The position numbers and the translations under genes were made by a program. Below are positions 5,347 to 7,159 of a stretch of 7,159 nt of DNA, piece after piece (position 1 is the stretch's first letter; the number at the start of each line of letters is the position of its first letter). This DNA is from Clostridia bacterium (GTDB lineage Bacteria; Bacillota; Clostridia; Oscillospirales; Acutalibacteraceae): contig CAAEBW010000352.1 in NCBI GenBank assembly GCA_900754145.1, positions 1 through 7,159 of the forward strand. The letters run 5' to 3'. A model generated the notes under the pieces. The model did not search any database. It had not been told where the DNA came from and saw nothing but the letters and a program-made list of their open reading frames with translations.

Positions 5347-7159
5347 ATGCCAAGAAAGGTATCTCTTGAAATGACAAGAAATATTGGTATAATGGCACAT
5401 ATTGACGCCGGTAAAACTACCACCACTGAGCGTATCCTTTTCTATACGGGTATCAACCGTAAGATGGGTGAAACTCACGACGGCGCGTCAACTATGGACT
5501 GGATGGAGCAGGAGCAGGAGAGAGGTATTACAATCACCTCCGCCGCTACCACCTGCTTCTGGAAGGACCATCGTATCAATATTATCGACACTCCCGGACA
5601 CGTTGACTTCACCGTTGAGGTTCAGCGTTCGTTGCGTGTACTGGACGGCTCTGTCACCGTTCTCTGCGCTAAGGGAGGCGTTGAGCCGCAGTCTGAAACC
5701 GTTTGGAGACAGGCTGACGAATATCACGTACCGAGAATGATTTACATCAACAAGATGGACATTATGGGTGCGGACTTCTACCACGTTCTTGATATGATCA
5801 AGGAGCGTTTTAACTGCAACGGCGTCCCGATTCAGCTGCCTATCGGCTCTGAGGACACCTTTAAGGGAATAATCGACCTTGTAAATATGGATGCCGAGAT
5901 TTATTATGACGATCTCGGAAAGGACGTAAGACACGAGCCTATCCCCGAGGATATGGTTGAGCTTGCCAACAAATATCGCACCGAGCTTATCGAGCATGTT
6001 GTTGAGCAGGACGAGGAGCTGATGGAAAAATACTTCGAGGGCGAAGAGCCTACTGTTGAACAGATAAAGAAGATTATCCGTCAGTCCACAATAGCCAATA
6101 ATATGGTACCGATTACCTGCGGTACCTCCTATAGGAATAAGGGCGTTCAGCCGCTTCTCGACGCTATCGTCGATTATATGCCCGCCCCGACCGATATTGA
6201 GGCTATTAAGGGTGTAAACCCCGAAACAGGCGAGGAGGAGGAGAGACATTCCTCCGATACCGAGCCTTTCTCCGCTCTTGCGTTTAAGATCGCTACCGAC
6301 CCGTTTGTCGGTAAAATCTGCTTCTTCCGCGTTTACTCGGGTACTGTTGATTCGGGCGCGGGTGTATACAACTCGGTTAAGCAGAACAAGGAGCGTATGG
6401 GACGTATTCTTCAGATGCACGCAAATCACCGTGAGGATATTGAAACCTGCTACTCGGGCGACATCGCCGCCGCTGTAGGTCTTAAGAACACCACAACAGG
6501 TGATACCCTGTGCGATGAGAAGCACCCGATTATACTTGAATCTATGAACTTCCCCGAGCCTGTTATCCGTGTTGCTATCGAGCCGAAGACCAAGGCAGGT
6601 CAGGAGAAGATGGGACTTGCTCTCGCGAAGCTTGCAGAGGAAGACCCGACCTTTAAGTGCTACACCGATGAGGAAACAGGTCAGACCATTATCGCAGGTA
6701 TGGGCGAGCTGCACCTTGAAATCATCGTTGACCGTCTGCTTCGCGAATTTAAGGTTGAGGCTAACGTCGGCGCTCCGCAGGTTGCTTATAAGGAAAGCAT
6801 CCGCAAGAAGGTCGACCACGAAACCAAGTACAAGCGCCAGTCGGGCGGTTCGGGTCAGTACGGTCACGTTAAGATTATCGTTGAGCCGAACGAGTCGGGC
6901 AAGGGCTATGAATTTATCAATAATGTTACGGGCGGTACTATTCCGAAGGAGTATATCCCCGCGGTTGATACAGGTATCCGTGGCGCATTGCAGACGGGCG
7001 TGCTTGCAGGCTACCCCGTAGTTGATGTTAAGGTTACCCTTTACGACGGCTCTTATCACGAGGTTGACTCTTCCGAAATGGCGTTTAAGATTGCAGGCTC
7101 TATGGCATTTAAAGAGGCTTGCCGCTTAGCGGATCCCGTTCTTCTTGAGCCCATTATGA
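5347..7159 (+). CDS. fusA: Translation elongation factor G (EF-G), 3' end beyond window
   Basis: EF-G is the GTPase that drives translocation of tRNAs and mRNA and, with ribosome recycling factor, splits ribosomes. There are 604 complete codons of the usual 690-700; the frame is still open at the window edge, and the final TGA bases are out of frame. GTPase motifs seen: G1 AHIDAGKT (17-24), switch I RGITIT (59-64, Thr62), G3 DTPGH (81-85, catalytic His85) and G4 NKMD (135-138). The G5 region reads CGTSY (258-262). Domain II follows ([16 protein letters not shown]), then domain III ([13 protein letters not shown]) and domain IV, with GGSGQYGHV at 500-508. The end of domain IV and domain V lie outside. 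ATG 5347 is four bases after GGAGGT (5337-5342). The gene is 50 bases after rpsG and probably followed by tuf. It is a housekeeping EF-G, not a Tet(M)-type protection protein, judging by operon context and N-terminal motifs. Confidence 0.98.
   Translation, partial: MPRKVSLEMTRNIGIMAHIDAGKTTTTERILFYTGINRKMGETHDGASTMDWMEQEQERGITITSAATTCFWKDHRINIIDTPGHVDFTVEVQRSLRVLDGSVTVLCAKGGVEPQSETVWRQADEYHVPRMIYINKMDIMGADFYHVLDMIKERFNCNGVPIQLPIGSEDTFKGIIDLVNMDAEIYYDDLGKDVRHEPIPEDMVELANKYRTELIEHVVEQDEELMEKYFEGEEPTVEQIKKIIRQSTIANNMVPITCGTSYRNKGVQPLLDAIVDYMPAPTDIEAIKGVNPETGEEEERHSSDTEPFSALAFKIATDPFVGKICFFRVYSGTVDSGAGVYNSVKQNKERMGRILQMHANHREDIETCYSGDIAAAVGLKNTTTGDTLCDEKHPIILESMNFPEPVIRVAIEPKTKAGQEKMGLALAKLAEEDPTFKCYTDEETGQTIIAGMGELHLEIIVDRLLREFKVEANVGAPQVAYKESIRKKVDHETKYKRQSGGSGQYGHVKIIVEPNESGKGYEFINNVTGGTIPKEYIPAVDTGIRGALQTGVLAGYPVVDVKVTLYDGSYHEVDSSEMAFKIAGSMAFKEACRLADPVLLEPIM

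Noticed and set aside
5488..7059. A 523-codon open frame on the minus strand across fusA
   Set aside because: It is the antisense shadow of a strongly codon-biased fusA. The translation has no recognisable domain, and there is no ribosome binding site or promoter context to support it.
7157..7159. TGA at the window end as the fusA stop
   Set aside because: It starts at the second codon position, so it is out of frame; EF-G continues beyond the window.

Overview
The window looks like a chromosomal segment of a low-to-middle GC member of the Clostridia (Bacillota). An affiliation near Oscillospirales/Ruminococcaceae is my guess, not a demonstrated fact. Three things point this way. S12 carries the extra block after 'PAL' (GYNSMKRRQ...) typical of Firmicutes. 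A four-cysteine DUF6472-type small protein and a CmpB-type membrane protein sit side by side, as in gut Clostridia. An LCP-family wall enzyme suggests a Gram-positive envelope. All genes are on the + strand.

Bases 1-3898 hold a compact, probably co-transcribed run: the 3' part of rsmI (16S rRNA ribose methyltransferase), an LCP-family protein with a roughly 100-residue serine-rich tail, a CmpB-type polytopic membrane protein, a 59-codon Cys-rich protein overlapping it by 20 bases, and a PlsC-type acyltransferase with a membrane anchor. Gaps are 30, 23, -20 and 11 bases, and none contains a recognisable terminator. Except for rsmI and the small protein, the products are membrane proteins that plausibly act in envelope construction.

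Bases 3899-4275 (377 bases) contain no gene. The left part is a cluster of short palindromic repeats built on the core GAACCGTCCCC: two direct copies, extra half-arms, and a third copy in inverted orientation at 4081-4108. It resembles a dispersed REP/BIME-type intergenic element. The right part carries a near-perfect sigma-A promoter with an A-rich upstream tract, and an 11-bp inverted repeat spans its -10 box and start site.

Bases 4276-7159 are the str operon: rpsL (S12), rpsG (S7) and fusA (EF-G, cut by the window edge after 604 complete codons). tuf would be expected next, outside the window. The operon starts from its own strong promoter and is preceded by lipid/envelope genes, not by rpoB-rpoC as in Bacillus subtilis. 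Both ribosomal protein genes start with GTG after strong Shine-Dalgarno sequences.

I see no clearly new biological system. The parts most worth a second look are the palindromic repeat cluster, the palindrome over the str promoter, and the CmpB/Cys-rich protein/PlsC gene group.
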